Positions 21,678 through 32,639 of a stretch of DNA of 64,000 nucleotides are shown piece after piece. The stretch is from Adiantum capillus-veneris (Eukaryota > Streptophyta > Polypodiopsida > Polypodiales > Pteridaceae): contig CM043959.1 in assembly GCA_014529385.2 (NCBI GenBank), positions 49,359,122-49,423,121 on the forward strand, in the 5' to 3' direction. The number at the start of each line of letters is the position of its first letter. Positions within the stretch are counted from its first letter, which is position 1. The notes beneath the pieces were generated by a model. It saw only the letters and a list, made by a program, of their open reading frames with translations, did no database searches and was not told the origin of the DNA. Made by a program: the position numbers and the translations under genes.

Positions 21678-23222
21678 GAGTCCAAGAACTGCCTCCATCT
21701 AAGAACCCATGAATCTTTATGGTGGGAAATGCCTCCTATCCCCCCCCTCAATCATGCATAGATTAGGACAGCCAAACGCATCCACAACAAAGGCATCTCA
21801 ACCTGGAAAAACCTGTGGCACAAGCTTGAGCTCCCTTACCGAGCTCACAAGTGGATACAACCTACAACCCTCGGAATTATCATTAATCGAAAGACGGAAG
21901 GCCCTCTTCCCAAAGGAACTAGAATGGACCCTCTCAAGTGAACACGACCCCTCCTCCAAGGAGTTTTATTGGTCAAATGGAAGTGCATTGCTTAACCCTC
22001 CCACTCTGACCCCAAACCTAACGGAACCTTTGCACATTTCACTTAGTAGGAAATGGAATGTTTCACTTGACCGTAGGCAATGGACATTCAAATTCTAGGC
22101 TATATGGAATAGGGGTATCCCAACAAAACATTCCATCTTACTCTGGTTAATTATGCACAAAGCAGTCTGGACAGGCCATAGAATGAAGATTGCTGGCTTA
22201 GGAAAAGGGGTGTGCTTGCGGTATTACAGGGTCGAAGAGGATATCCCTCACCTTTTCATTAACTTTCCTAAAAGCATAGAGATTTTGTCTCCTCTAAATG
22301 ATGGACTAGGACTCATGCTAAGTTGGAAGCAACTATTTAGGGGATTCAGTGTCTTTATTGTCAGTTTTTTGGAATAGGATAAGAGGGGAGTTCTTCTGGA
22401 TCATTTGGTCTGACCGAAATGACAGGTTGTTTAACAGGGCTTACCAGACTAAAAGTTTGAGAGAACTTTTTCACTACTTTTCCCTACAGGTTAACCAGCT
22501 AAAGCTTGACCAATGTAGAGTGTATGAAGCAAGCTACAAAGCGCTTACCGGCTGTATGAGCTACTACATCAGCGCCAACATCAACAAGCAACAAGAGGTC
22601 CTGCTTGAAGGATCATACACGCACCTGCAGAGGATGCTGGACGAATGCAGAATGGATGTTGAAAGGCTACCGAAGACTACACGGCAATGGAATACGGCTG
22701 GTCGCCCGCATGCAAGACTTTCTAGAAAATTTGACAACTTAAATGTTATGTGTATGCAGAATAGAGATTTTTGATGATCCCCTAGACAATTTTGTAAATG
22801 CCTCAGAATGTAAATCGGTACTATCGGATCAAAGGATATCGGAAGCAATAGTTTGTAAAGCTCTGCAATGTAATTTTGTTCTCTACTTAATATAAAACAC
22901 TCACGCCCTTTATGGTTTTTTTTCTAAAAAAAGTTACGTAATGCGAATTTACTTTTTGAAGATATAACAAAAAAAAGAAGAATTTTAGTGATTTTTATTT
23001 TGTATAATGGAAATGTAATTTCTGAAGATATATTTGGCTTTATCTTTTCAAGGGGCTTTTTTCAAGACCAATATTGATATGTTTTACAAAATTTTGGAAG
23101 CATGTATTTCTTTAAAGAGCTTGAGAAAAAGAAAAAAGCTTGCCTAACGTCGACTTTGGGGTTGTCTCGCTTTGAGAACATGCATGCCATGCAAATGCAG
23201 GGGTCGTTATCTACATTATTGA

Positions 23223-23224
<2 letters not shown>

Positions 23225-23308
<84 letters not shown>

Positions 23309-23384
23309 ACCACATTCCTTGTGTGTGTGTGTGTGTGCGAGAGAGAGAGAGAGAGAGAGAGAAAGAAAGAGAGAGAGAGAGAGA
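23225..23384. repeat. Compound (GT)n-(GA)n microsatellite
   Basis: GT 23225-23254, GA 23255-23306, a short unique spacer, TG 23320-23337, then an interrupted GA run 23339-23384. Confidence 0.97.
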
Positions 23385-23584
23385 CCGCCACATTGCATGT
23401 GTGCATACACATGTACATTTATGAGGGGGAGAGAGAAAGAACGACTTTATCGTCGAGCTCATGTACTTTTCAAATTTTCAAGATATTACTTTTTGGCATT
23501 ACTTTATGTTTAAAAGGATAGCTAAAGTTTCTCACCCGTAGAAAATGGATTAAATGCCCGACAAAGACCAACCCTCACATTAAC

Positions 23585-23896
23585 ACCCCAAATCGGTAGA
23601 GAGATTTCCCAGTCGATGGACCTTTTACCAATTCTTGGATATTTTTTTCTTTTATTTTTAAGAGTTAACATGTGGGCCATACTTAAAAATCCATAAGTTC
23701 CTTGAACTTTGGCAGGCAAGGATGCGAATTTAAAATCAATGAGAGAGAACACCCTAAATGGGTAGAGAGATTTCCCAGTTGATGGAACTTTTACCAATTC
23801 TTGGATATTTTGTTCTTTTTATTTTTAAGAGTTAACACATGGGCCGTGCTTAAAAATCTATAAATTCCTTAAATTTTGGCAGGCAAGGGTGCCAAA

Positions 23897-23900
<4 letters not shown>
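23585..23900. repeat. Tandem duplication of about 165 bp
   Basis: Two diverged units: the words GAGAGATTTCCCAGT, TTTTACCAATTCTTGGATAT and TTGGCAGGCAAGG recur with an offset of about 165 bp (first unit from about 23585, second from about 23750). Confidence 0.85.

Positions 23901-23938
<38 letters not shown>
23899..23938. repeat. (GA)n microsatellite
   Basis: Uninterrupted GA run of about 18 units. Confidence 0.97.
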
Positions 23939-23940
<2 letters not shown>

Positions 23941-24091
23941 ACTTTTTAGTACCGTATTTAATTTGTTGAAATGCAAAGTCTAACAAATGGCGTAGAAGAA
24001 GAGAGGAAGACAGAACAAAATGTTCGCGTGTAGAAACAATCTAAAGTGACTTTAAAGTTTACAAGACAAGTCTTCAACAAAAGTTAATATC

Positions 24092-24165
24092 TATGGGGGG
24101 GGGAGGAGGAGGAGGAGGGGACAGAGAGGATTTTCACCAAAAAGAGAGAGAGAGAGAGAAAAGAA
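24092..24165. repeat. G-run, GGA and GA simple repeat
   Basis: A run of nine or more G, then GGA triplets, a short spacer and a GA run. Confidence 0.9.
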
Positions 24166-24249
24166 GAAGAAGAAAATTTTTAATGCCATCGGAACAATCC
24201 CGAAAGATATATCTCACAACATGGGTAAGAATAAAGTTATTTTTGTTTC

Positions 24250-24253
<4 letters not shown>

Positions 24254-24311
<58 letters not shown>

Positions 24312-24313
24312 AC
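24254..24313. repeat. (TC)n-(CA)n microsatellite
   Basis: TC run 24254-24287 passing directly into CA run 24287-24313, the mirror arrangement of the GT-GA repeat at 23225. Confidence 0.97.
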
Positions 24314-24381
24314 GTCTTGATAAAAGGAGAATTTGAAATGTTGTAGGAACATCCAATGAGATCTCAAAGATCTATCTGATG

Positions 24382-24383
<2 letters not shown>

Positions 24384-24414
<31 letters not shown>
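24384..24414. repeat. (GA)n microsatellite
   Basis: About 15 GA units. Confidence 0.97.
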
Positions 24415-24416
<2 letters not shown>

Positions 24417-24578
24417 AATCATAGTCATCTATACTTTTCTTTTCAAAAAAATGAGAAAAAGGAGTTCGCTTCTCCTTTTTAAATGTCCACCTGGGATCGT
24501 CTTTTCAACTAGAGGGTTTAGGAGGGACGAGCAGAGCATAGAAACTTTGAATGTCATAGTTACTATATTGGAACAATA

Positions 24579-24620
24579 GCAAGATGCCTCAAGACCTATG
24601 TGACAAATCTTTCCTTCAAG

Positions 24621-24668
<48 letters not shown>

Positions 24669-24747
24669 CGTGCTATTCGTACATATAGACATAATGGGAA
24701 CATATCAAGATGCCTCAAGACCTATGTGACAAAACTTCGCTTCAAGC

Positions 24748-24817
<70 letters not shown>

Positions 24818-24850
24818 GTGTGTGGGTGGGTGTGTGTACTATGTGTACAT
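24579..24850. repeat. Tandem duplication of about 130 bp carrying (TG)n microsatellites
   Basis: The word CAAGATGCCTCAAGACCTAT is repeated at about 24580 and 24706, each copy followed by ATGTGACAAA, TTCAAGCAT, a TG run (24623-24664 and 24757-24813) and TACATATAGA. The unit was duplicated together with its microsatellite. Confidence 0.9.
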
Positions 24851-26123
24851 ATAGATATATATGTATACATACATCCATACATACGTACAAGGATAGAAGC
24901 AAGTAAGAGAGTGGAGCAGAGACATTGAATCCAATTGCATTCCTATCATTGAAACCAATTCTGGAACCCACTCTTGTTACAAAAAAAAGTTTTGTTATTA
25001 CATTGACTTCTCTTGCTTTCATCTCTTAACACCATGCTAACTTATTTGATCTCTATAATCAAGCTTGGTAGCATTGCTAGTCTCCATTAAAGCTTGTTCT
25101 AAAAATTCAATAATTGGATTCCAAAATTCATATGCTTTTCTCCTTGTTCTCAAAGACATGTTTTAACATACCATAAGTTATATATGAGAAGAGAGTCTCT
25201 AGAGAATGCATCAGTAGGAAACTCGAGTGTCCTTCAACTTGATCAAGCAATGGACTCGTTGTCAAAAATATTCACTTGGAGGCATGCACATTGCATTGCA
25301 TATATTTAGATGTAGAAAGCACTTACAAACATCCACCATCAACCACCGATGTAGCGAAGCGAAATAACATGTCGCTGTTGATACCATTTAAAGCCTTGTA
25401 GCCTTTCTTAACGCTATTCAATGTTTCAAAAGCCTTCTAACATTTAAAGAGCTCGGTAGGTCTTTTGATCTTGCCCATATTTGTCCCACTTTTGGCTTGA
25501 TGAAAATCAAGAAAGTGAGCCTCTAATATCTAGTTTGCTAACTCTTCTAGAGCTTAGATTGGTTGAAGATCCTTCATGTAACTTGGCGAATGTGCTATCA
25601 GAGCATATTTCCTTTGTCTTCCACTGTTGGAAGCTTATAATTTAACCGACAAAAACTTCCATGGTGTCTTGTTGTTAAGCAAAAACAACATGGCTCAAAT
25701 AATAGACCTCTATTTGACAATTTCTTTTCAAGGAATGTTCCACAAGCTATTGGATAACTCCAAAATACCAAGCTTGACCCAGCAAGAAATTTGCCAAATG
25801 GAGCTATGCATAATGAAGACAACTAGTTAGCAAGATCCTCTTCTAGCTTTTTGATGTCGATGGTTTGGCTCTTTAACAGAGTCTTACCAAATGGCGAGCA
25901 AATATTTTCAGCAAGGCCAAAATCGAGTGAATATTTTCGAGCAAAGCCCAAATTTGATCAACATTTGTGTAGGTGGGGACGTTTAAGTTGAAGGGCCATC
26001 TTCATGGAATGCTATGAGAGCTATTTAGTGCAAGTGTTTACGTGGGTGTTCCCAAAGACATGAATGCTAGGTTTGCAACACAAAGTGGTTATGAAATAGG
26101 AAATGAATGAGGGGAGAGGGAGT

Positions 26124-26173
26124 GGGGGGGGGGTTGGGGGGGGGGGGGGAGCTTGAAATTGTTTTTGCAACAT

Positions 26174-26249
<76 letters not shown>
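26124..26249. repeat. G-run and (TC)n-(CA)n microsatellite
   Basis: G-rich run 26124-26149, TC 26176-26217, CA 26218-26249. Same TC-to-CA transition as at 24254. Confidence 0.95.
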
Positions 26250-26251
<2 letters not shown>

Positions 26252-26405
26252 TAGAAGTTTTAATGTTCGAAGAACAATCCCAAGAGCCTCAGAGATCTAT
26301 TTGAAGAGTCTTAAAACTCAAGACCTGTTGAAAAGGGATAACTAATCTCCCACATTTCCCACCACACTTGGCTGATAATGGGAATGCGAGAAAACTCAAG
26401 ATATG

Positions 26406-26673
26406 CACAAGAAAATTTAGAAATTTTCTCATGTAGGAATATGGAGTCTTTTTCAGTTGTTTTTCATACAATGCATAACATCATGAGCTTTTGCTTGAGA
26501 GCCACCACATACCTAGCTAGGTACGATTGTCCCGGCCCCCCCACCGGGCCGGCGGTCCCCTACCCCCAATCGTACCTAGCCAGGTATGCGGTGCCTCCCT
26601 CGCCGAAGCTCATGATGTTGAGGTAAGTCACAATGTGAGAATTATTGTGAGAATCTATCCAAAACTTCTTGTG
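26406..26673 (+). mobile_element. Foldback/MITE-like element, copy 1
   Basis: 268 bp. The left end CACAAGAAAATTT and right end AACTTCTTGTG are near-inverted repeats. The interior is a long GC-rich inverted repeat with arms of about 65-70 bp (from CATCATGAGCTT to its reverse complement AAGCTCATGATG, including the self-complementary CCTAGCTAGG/CCTAGCCAGG block). Related copies lie at 28263 and 31270. No coding capacity. Confidence 0.85.
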
Positions 26674-26828
26674 ATGGTCTCTATGTCGTCAAGCATGCAA
26701 GAACCTCGATTCATGAATCTTGTACAGCTAGCTGCAACTTCCCACTTCATCCAACTTTTGCATAGCCGAACTCCATAATGACGATTATTGTGACCTTTAA
26801 TACTTGTCTTTCCAAATCAATACAACAC

Positions 26829-26892
<64 letters not shown>

Positions 26893-28262
26893 CAAATATT
26901 GTTCAAACTTAAATGATTCTCTATTTGACAGGTTACATCTGTAGGCATCCAAGAATCAGACCAGCACCACTTGAAAGCCCCTTTGTAGAACAAGGCTTTC
27001 CCAAACAAACAAGTAAATTACTCGAAGGCAATTTCCTGTGGCCATCCATTACAAAATGTTGGCGGACAAGGAAATTATAGAGGGTTATAAGACATTGCAA
27101 AAGTAGGGTAGGTGGATTGTGCTAGGTGGCTGTCGCCAAGGCTAAAGGCCATCCATGTGAACTCTTCATTCTAGCAGGCCCCAGGGCTAGAAAAATACAT
27201 TTTTCCTAACCTAAGAAAATAAGGGCAAGCTTGAAATTCTCCCGGTTTTTGGGTCAAAATTTAAAGCTTTTGCCGGTAATTACACTAAAATTTTGTGAAA
27301 ACTTCTCGGTTTTCTTCAAGGCAAGCTCAAAATCTGACCAGGATTTTTGGATTTCAGCCGGTTAAAATACATTAGACCCTGGTTTTTTTCTAACACTGGC
27401 CGGCCCTACCAATATCTCTGGGTCGCCATGCAAAATGCAGGCAGGTCTCTATCTTTATTGTCACCAGGAGGCAGTGTCAGCTTGTTGACTCGAACACACA
27501 AACTCGAGAAAATAAATTTTCACTGGAAGCCTAATTGGTTACAGAAGAGGAAAAACTAAACCAAGCGCATTAAGAATATCGGAAACTAGAAGGTTAAAAA
27601 TACAGTGGATGATGATAGCCTCATCTCATAAATAATGACCCAAGACAATTATGCCTAATGGATCGGAATTTAGGAACAAAAGTGATAAAATAAGCAAATC
27701 AAGGCTTGTAGCATTTTATGTTACCAATATTTTTCTCATCTGCCTCCGATGTCTGTTTAGTTGTCTTAGTGCATTATTGATAGAAAGTTACCGCATTGTC
27801 TGATGGGAGGAGCGGAATGATAACACAAGGTCCAGATTTTACATTCCCTCGAACCTGTGGAAGCCTAATACCAACACTTGTAGACCATTGCCTCCTCAAC
27901 CTGGGATTCATCAATAACAATATAGAGACATCCGATAACGCAACACAACATAATATGGCCAACTAATCCACAAGTCAATTTATAAACTACTTGCTGGAAC
28001 AACCTCAAAGGAGGGTCTCTTGTGGTAGACTAACAGAGCTACATCAGAAGCTAGTAAACATGGTAAGATCAATTCCCTCCACAAACCCAAAGAATAGAAT
28101 CATCTTTTCAGAAAAAAATGCAAAACTATATGCTTAGAAATATACCTAAGTTTGCAGGATTACGCGATCAGGCAAGGCTTACTCTTCCTCCTCACCTCTC
28201 TCTTCTTGCTATCAAGAGCAAAGCCAGAGTGAGAGGCATACCTCATCGTCTTCATCATTAGG
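26674..28262. other. Non-coding stretch between foldback copies 1 and 2
   Basis: Contains one (TC)n run (26832-26891) and otherwise unassigned sequence. No ORF with a recognisable domain. Confidence 0.55.
26832..26891. repeat. (TC)n microsatellite
   Basis: About 30 TC units. Confidence 0.97.
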
Positions 28263-28541
28263 TACAAGAAGATTTACAAATTTTCTCATGTAGGAGAATG
28301 GAGTCTTTTTCAGTGTTTTTCATACAATGCATAACATCATGAGCTTCTGCTCGAGAGGCACCACATACCTAGCTAGGTACAATTGGGGGCAAGGGACCGC
28401 CGGTCCCCCCACCGGGCCGGCGGTCCTTTGCCCCCAATCGTACCTAGCTAGGTATGCGGTGCCTCCCTCGCAGAAGCTCATGATGTTGAGGTAAGTCACA
28501 ATGTAAGAATTATTGTGAGCATCGGTCCAAAACTTCTTGTG
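28263..28541 (+). mobile_element. Foldback/MITE-like element, copy 2
   Basis: 279 bp, left end TACAAGAAG and right end CTTCTTGTG. The inner inverted repeat is nearly perfect (arms about 70 bp, meeting at CCGCCGG). The flanking word ATTAGG is found immediately on both sides, a candidate target duplication of 6-8 bp. This is the best-preserved of the three copies. Confidence 0.87.
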
Positions 28542-28599
28542 ATTAGGTACAAGACTGCTAACTGCTAAAATAGATTGAGGCACCTCTCAACCCAACAAC

Positions 28600-28905
28600 A
28601 ACAGCAACAACTCTCGACTTCCTCATGGGCGACCAACTCCTTGTCACACACACTTATTAGGCAGAATCCCACGAATTCTAACAAAAGAGGGATTCCATGC
28701 CTCAACACTAAGTGACAATTCTAACAAAATCAAGGATTCACACACAATTCTCACAAAATCCAGGATTCCATGCCTCGACACTAAGTGACATCCGCATTAT
28801 TAACCCGGGTCGCGCAGGGCCTCAACACTAAAGGGCATGGGGCCTTCAATGAAGCCCCAGTTTAGTGCTGAGGCCTTCAATGAAGCCCCAGCCATCGAAT
28901 CCACG
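28600..28905. repeat. Short local tandem repeats
   Basis: The words GGATTCCATGCCTC and ACACTAAGTGACA recur at about 28690 and 28762. GGCCTTCAATGAAGCCCCAG occurs twice (about 28841 and 28872). The latter block is itself an imperfect palindrome. No gene is seen. Confidence 0.75.
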
Positions 28906-28980
28906 ACACTCTTCTCAAGCGGGAAGCACGAGACGTGTAGGCCCGTTCGATTTAAAAAATTTCCGCCATATGTTTCACAT

Positions 28981-29055
28981 TGTGTGCACGGGTGAAGTGG
29001 TTAGAGAATCAACCTGGCGAGGGGGAGGTCGTGGGTTCAAGCCTAGGGGGCAATC
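28981..29055 (+). mobile_element. tRNA-like SINE head (candidate)
   Basis: The stretch has a Pol III box A-like word (TGAAGTGGTTAGAGAA, about 28993) and a box B-like word (GGTTCAAGCC, about 29034), spaced as in a tRNA gene. A cloverleaf is not convincing enough for a functional tRNA. It looks like the tRNA-derived head of a SINE. The SINE body and tail cannot be delimited by eye. Confidence 0.4.
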
Positions 29056-29129
29056 TGACGTTCCATTTTTCCTGAGCGTCTATGCACCTCGAGATTCCCG
29101 TGGAAGATCAACAACCGTTGATCCATTGA

Positions 29130-29910
29130 TCCCACCGCTTTGCCCTCACAAATACCCATGGGTTTTGCAATGCTTTGATTGATATGCATGCCAAATGTGG
29201 TGCCCTTATGAAAGCACCAAAAGTCCGTGTTGAGATTTTTGTCTAACAACTTCATTTCTTGGAACGCGTTCATAACCAAATTTTCCAAGTTGTTCAATAG
29301 ATGCAAAGGGAAGGCCTCCCTCCAGATGCAATCGCCTACACGTGCACCTTGAAGGCTTATACCCTTATACAAGATGTTGACACGTTTGAGTAAAATCACA
29401 ATGAGATTGGAGGTCAGGGGCTATTAGAGAAAGATGTCGTGTTAGCAATGGTTCAATCCATATGTACGCCGAATGTGGTGTCCTTACAAAAGCACCATAA
29501 CTTATAGGTGAGCACTGCATCCAAAAGTGTCGGCTCTCCTAGAACATGTTGATTGTAGGATATGACAAACATGGTTTTGGCAAGGAAGCTTGATGCTGTT
29601 GTTCACAACGAATGTGAAGGGAAGGCCTCTGTCCATATGAAATCACCTCTACTTCCATCTTGAAGGCATGTGCCCTTATGCAAGATGTTGACATGGGTGA
29701 GAGAATTCCCAATGAAATCACTAGCCAATGGCTGTTGGAGAAAGATGTCATTCTTGGCGGTGTTTTGCTCGATATGTATGCCAAATGTGGTGTCCTCACA
29801 AAAGCACAAAAAATTCTTGTAGAATATGACCAACATGGGCGTGTCAAGGAAGCTTTGGACTATTTTAACAAGTTGGAAAGACGGATCTTGGAGAATGTGC
29901 ATTAATTGTA
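29130..29910 (+). pseudogene. PPR-protein gene fragment
   Basis: Decayed pieces of a plant PLS-type pentatricopeptide repeat protein. The clearest is 29660-29905: MQDVDMGERIPNEI, then LLEKDVILGGVLLDMYAKCG and LTKAQKILVEYDQHGRVKEAL, the standard PPR helix pair wording. An earlier copy in broken frames begins at about 29180 (DMHAKCGALMKAPK, then REGLPPDAIAYTCTLKAYTL). PPR proteins bind organellar RNA. Stops and frameshifts separate the pieces. I infer at least two neighbouring repeats or a duplicated fragment. Confidence 0.75.
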
Positions 29911-30200
29911 GACCTCTCAACGAATCACCATCAAGAACATGTTTTCAATACTTAGGATCGACGATATACTTGGCACACGCTACATGGTTCTACGTGTTTT
30001 GATAGAATCAACCCGAGAAGTGGCTCTCATCAAATTACAATAGCTCTTGGAGATGTATACAAGACCGTGTTCAGGACGTCCTTTGGATTGTACGAGTGTT
30101 TGTTGATTCCTTTTGGTCTCAAAAATGCTCCCGCAATGTTCAACATGATGATTAACAAGATTTTTAAAGAGTACACATCATTTATGGGCATCTTTCTCGA
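29906..30200 (+). pseudogene. Ty3/gypsy RT fragment
   Basis: In two frames: ITIKNMFSILRIDDIL, then RINPRSGSHQITIALGD, then FRTSFGLYECLLIPFGLKNAPAMFNMMINKIF. These are RT motifs B to D of a Ty3/gypsy element unlike A, B or C. The catalytic YxDD is absent: after YTSFMGIFL the sequence turns into another PPR piece (GGCTGTTGGAGAAAGATG-like wording). Confidence 0.8.
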
Positions 30201-30300
30201 GGGTTGTTGGAGAAAGATGGTGTTGGTGGCGGTGCTCTGCTTGATATGTATGCCAAAGGTGGTGCCCTTATAGAAGTGGACGAGAATGATTACATATTAT
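30200..30300 (+). pseudogene. PPR fragment continuing after the RT piece
   Basis: Reads LLEKDGVGGGALLDMYAKGGALIE, the same PPR motif as at about 29735 and 29770. The RT fragment is therefore flanked by PPR sequence on both sides. Confidence 0.65.
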
Positions 30301-31269
30301 TCTACATTCGTTGTGAAGCTACACATACTCTCTAGATGACGTTACCTATGCTTGGACTTTAACAAACTACTTAAGGTGATGTTATCCTCTTACAAGTGTA
30401 GAGACAACATGAGAGGTCAAAGGACATCAGAACATGTGGTGAGAAATTAGTTCGGCCACATTTTTCTCTTGAACACTAGAATGTGGTGAACGAATACACC
30501 GAAATTTTCATGTTGTTATGGAAATGGTACGTTCCCACATTTTATATAAAATTGGAGAGGATCACGGATTATTCACTAAGGGTTACCGTATGGTATCACA
30601 TGAGTGTACAATAAGAGGTTTTTTAAAGCCAAATGGATAGATTTTACATAAGAGAGTCCCATAATGATAGGAGTTAAAAAGGCAATTTTGTTGTGCGCAA
30701 ATGACGTCCCCTATTACTACTAGTGAATCCCCCATGAAAAAGATAACATAAAAAATACACCAATATATAATAAAAATAATATTTAAATATGATAAAAATA
30801 TTAAACCACAAAAATGCTAACCCACTTTATGGTATTTTGCAAGGTCTTTGTGCTCTATACAAAACATTATTATAGCAATGTACCATAGATAGCACACTGA
30901 CTGTAAGCCCAAGCTTTCTCTCTCTCTCTCCCTCTTTCACTCTCCCCTAAGCAATAAATATGTTTGACATAAGTAGAAGTATTAATCTACATTGTATTTT
31001 CATCTTTGTATATGCTCCTATGCACTATTCACTACAATGCATTTAATGAAGCACTCTAGCTACTCTTGTTGATATGTTGTGACATTTTAACTCGACCCCT
31101 TGTATTAGAAGAGAGGATTTTTTTTTTCTAGTTCCCTACCCCAAATACCTCGAGTGAAACATTAACATTTTGATTGAGACCTTTTTTTTTTTCCCTACCC
31201 AAAATATCGAGACATTTTGATTGAGACCTTCTTATTTTCACTTCAATAAAGAATCTCAACAATAACAGT
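30300..31269. other. Non-coding stretch
   Basis: A+T-rich, without a recognisable gene or long repeat. Two T-runs with the context CCCTACCC (about 31110 and 31175) form a small duplication. Confidence 0.5.
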
Positions 31270-31539
31270 CACAAGAAGATTTAGAATTTTTCTCATGTAA
31301 GAAAATGGATCGAGTCATTTTTCGTGTTCTTTATACAATGCATAACATCATGATCTTTTGCTTGAGAGGCACCGCATACCTAGTTAGGTATGATTGGGGG
31401 TAGGGGACATCGGGCTGGCGGTCCCCTGCCCCCAATCGTACCTAGCTAGGTATGCAGTGCCTCCCTCACAGAAGCTCATGATGTTGAGGTAAGTCACAAT
31501 GTGGGAATTATTGTGAGAATTTGTCCAAAACTTCTTGTG
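31270..31539 (+). mobile_element. Foldback/MITE-like element, copy 3
   Basis: 270 bp with perfect 9-bp terminal inverted repeats, CACAAGAAG at the left and CTTCTTGTG at the right. The inner inverted repeat is shortened at its GC-rich centre (about 12 bp fewer than copy 2) but keeps the CATACCTAG and CTAGGTATG arms. Confidence 0.87.
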
Positions 31540-31952
31540 AGTAACAATGTCCTCGTTCAGTAGGTGGTGCAAACGTTTTTTTAGCTACTTGATTAACAAC
31601 AATCTTTGTAGATGCTCTTTGAGCTCACTTCTTGCTATTGTTTGGTTCTCCTATCAACTGTCTTGGCACTGCATGTTGCGATTGCAAGCCTGTGCCAATT
31701 TTAGTTGTCGCTCTTGCCGTTCGTGATGTTGGCTGTTGCCATGCTAGCTGCAGCTATAGCTTCCACCAGTGTGGGCCAACTACGCCACTGCCTTGTCCAC
31801 TACCACAACTGTCTCCCAACTTGAACCCGCCGTTGTTGCCATTTACCTGTGCTACCGCCATTGCCAGAGGATGCCCCTCATGCCAACTTTATCTCTCATG
31901 CCACCATTGTATTTCTGCTACCTGTTGCCACACTTGAATATGTCCACATTGA

Positions 31953-32039
<87 letters not shown>

Positions 32040-32639
32040 CTTTGTATTTGAAAGATTAGCGATTAATGCATAGCACTGATTAATTCAAAAATTCAAGCAC
32101 TATGCTCACTAAGCGACTCTTCACGCTTGTGGACAAAGAGGTTTTCCAAGGAATTTCAACAAGCCAAGTTTGGCTACAAAGTCCACAAAGGCCGACTCTT
32201 GTAGCAATACGAAGACAAAGCTCTTAGCAAGGCTGACTCTCACAGTGGATTTCACAATGCACCTCTAACCTCGACACCAATTTATGACTCTCAAAAGAGA
32301 GGGGTGACTATTTTTTGCTCATTTTGTAGTGTTTGTTTGCACAAATCTCCATTATTTTTGTTTTCCTTGCATTTCATTTGTTCCAAAATTAGAAAAAAAT
32401 GTCTACCCGTCGTAGTGTGTCCCCGCCACTCTCTAGTTCTCTAGGATTTTTGGGTTTGCTCTCATCAAATGCAGTCTTAACTAGGTGTATGCAAGATAGA
32501 GTGTACCCACTTCCCACAGTCCGCACCCAAGCGTGACCTCCGCAATGTGTCTAACCCAGCAAGTTACCCTCGTGCCCAAAGCAAGAAATTGCGACGCGTG
32601 GCATACTTATAGAACTCGGAGAGTTACTAGTAAGAAGCT
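31540..32639. other. Non-coding stretch with (TC)n
   Basis: Holds the (TC)n run at 31955-32037 and otherwise unassigned sequence. The ORFs at 31632-32073 are shadows ending in the microsatellite. Confidence 0.5.
31955..32037. repeat. (TC)n microsatellite
   Basis: About 41 uninterrupted TC units. Confidence 0.97.

Larger units (their letters stand above)
18854..22774 (+). pseudogene. LINE ORF2: endonuclease and reverse transcriptase, broken
   Basis: The start KVVSWNIKG and, in shifted frames, GLQEIKT, LIGDFNM and LDRCYLS are the endonuclease. RT motifs follow: KKTPGLDGLPTEFY (about 20210), WRPLTMLNSAYKIFAK, QKGFIKGR, VKVDFDKAYDRLEW, IRQGCPLAPTLF, then FADNTN (about 20910) in place of the catalytic F/YADD. 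The second catalytic Asp is Asn, so the enzyme would be dead even without the stops. C-terminal segments at 21060-21677 and a zf-RVT-like block at 22153-22260 (KAVWTGHRMK) complete an L1-like ORF2. At least five frames are needed to read it. Confidence 0.85.
18700..22900 (+). mobile_element. LINE-2: L1-type plant LINE, ORF2 and 3' part
   Basis: On the plus strand from about 18700 there is a short 5' part with two imperfect direct repeats (about 18720 and 18806, both with TGTCGCAACCCTCTC), then ORF2 from an ATG at 18854 to 22774, then a short 3' tail. No ORF1 is seen upstream, so it is either 5' truncated or derived from an ORF2-only copy. No clear poly-A tail or target duplication could be recognised. 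Many stops and frameshifts make it inactive. Confidence 0.8.
22900..26400. other. Non-coding, microsatellite-rich stretch
   Basis: No gene is recognised. The content is dinucleotide repeats (listed separately), two local duplications (23585-23900 and 24579-24850) and unique A+T-rich sequence. Long ORFs here are translations of GT/GA runs (CVCV, RERE). The stretch 25300-25830 has a weakly coding look on both strands, but I could not assign it. Confidence 0.6.

Noticed and set aside
23102..23521. ORFs of 80-140 residues across GT/GA runs, and similar ones at 24600, 31769 and 33031
   Set aside because: They are translations of dinucleotide repeats (VCVC, RERE, SLSL) that stay open in several frames on both strands.
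25598..25830. Small gene on either strand at 25.6-25.8 kb
   Set aside because: Overlapping frames on both strands, no domain, no start context or neighbours that support a gene.
28981..29055. Functional tRNA gene
   Set aside because: Box-like words are present, but no convincing acceptor and anticodon stems; kept only as a SINE candidate.
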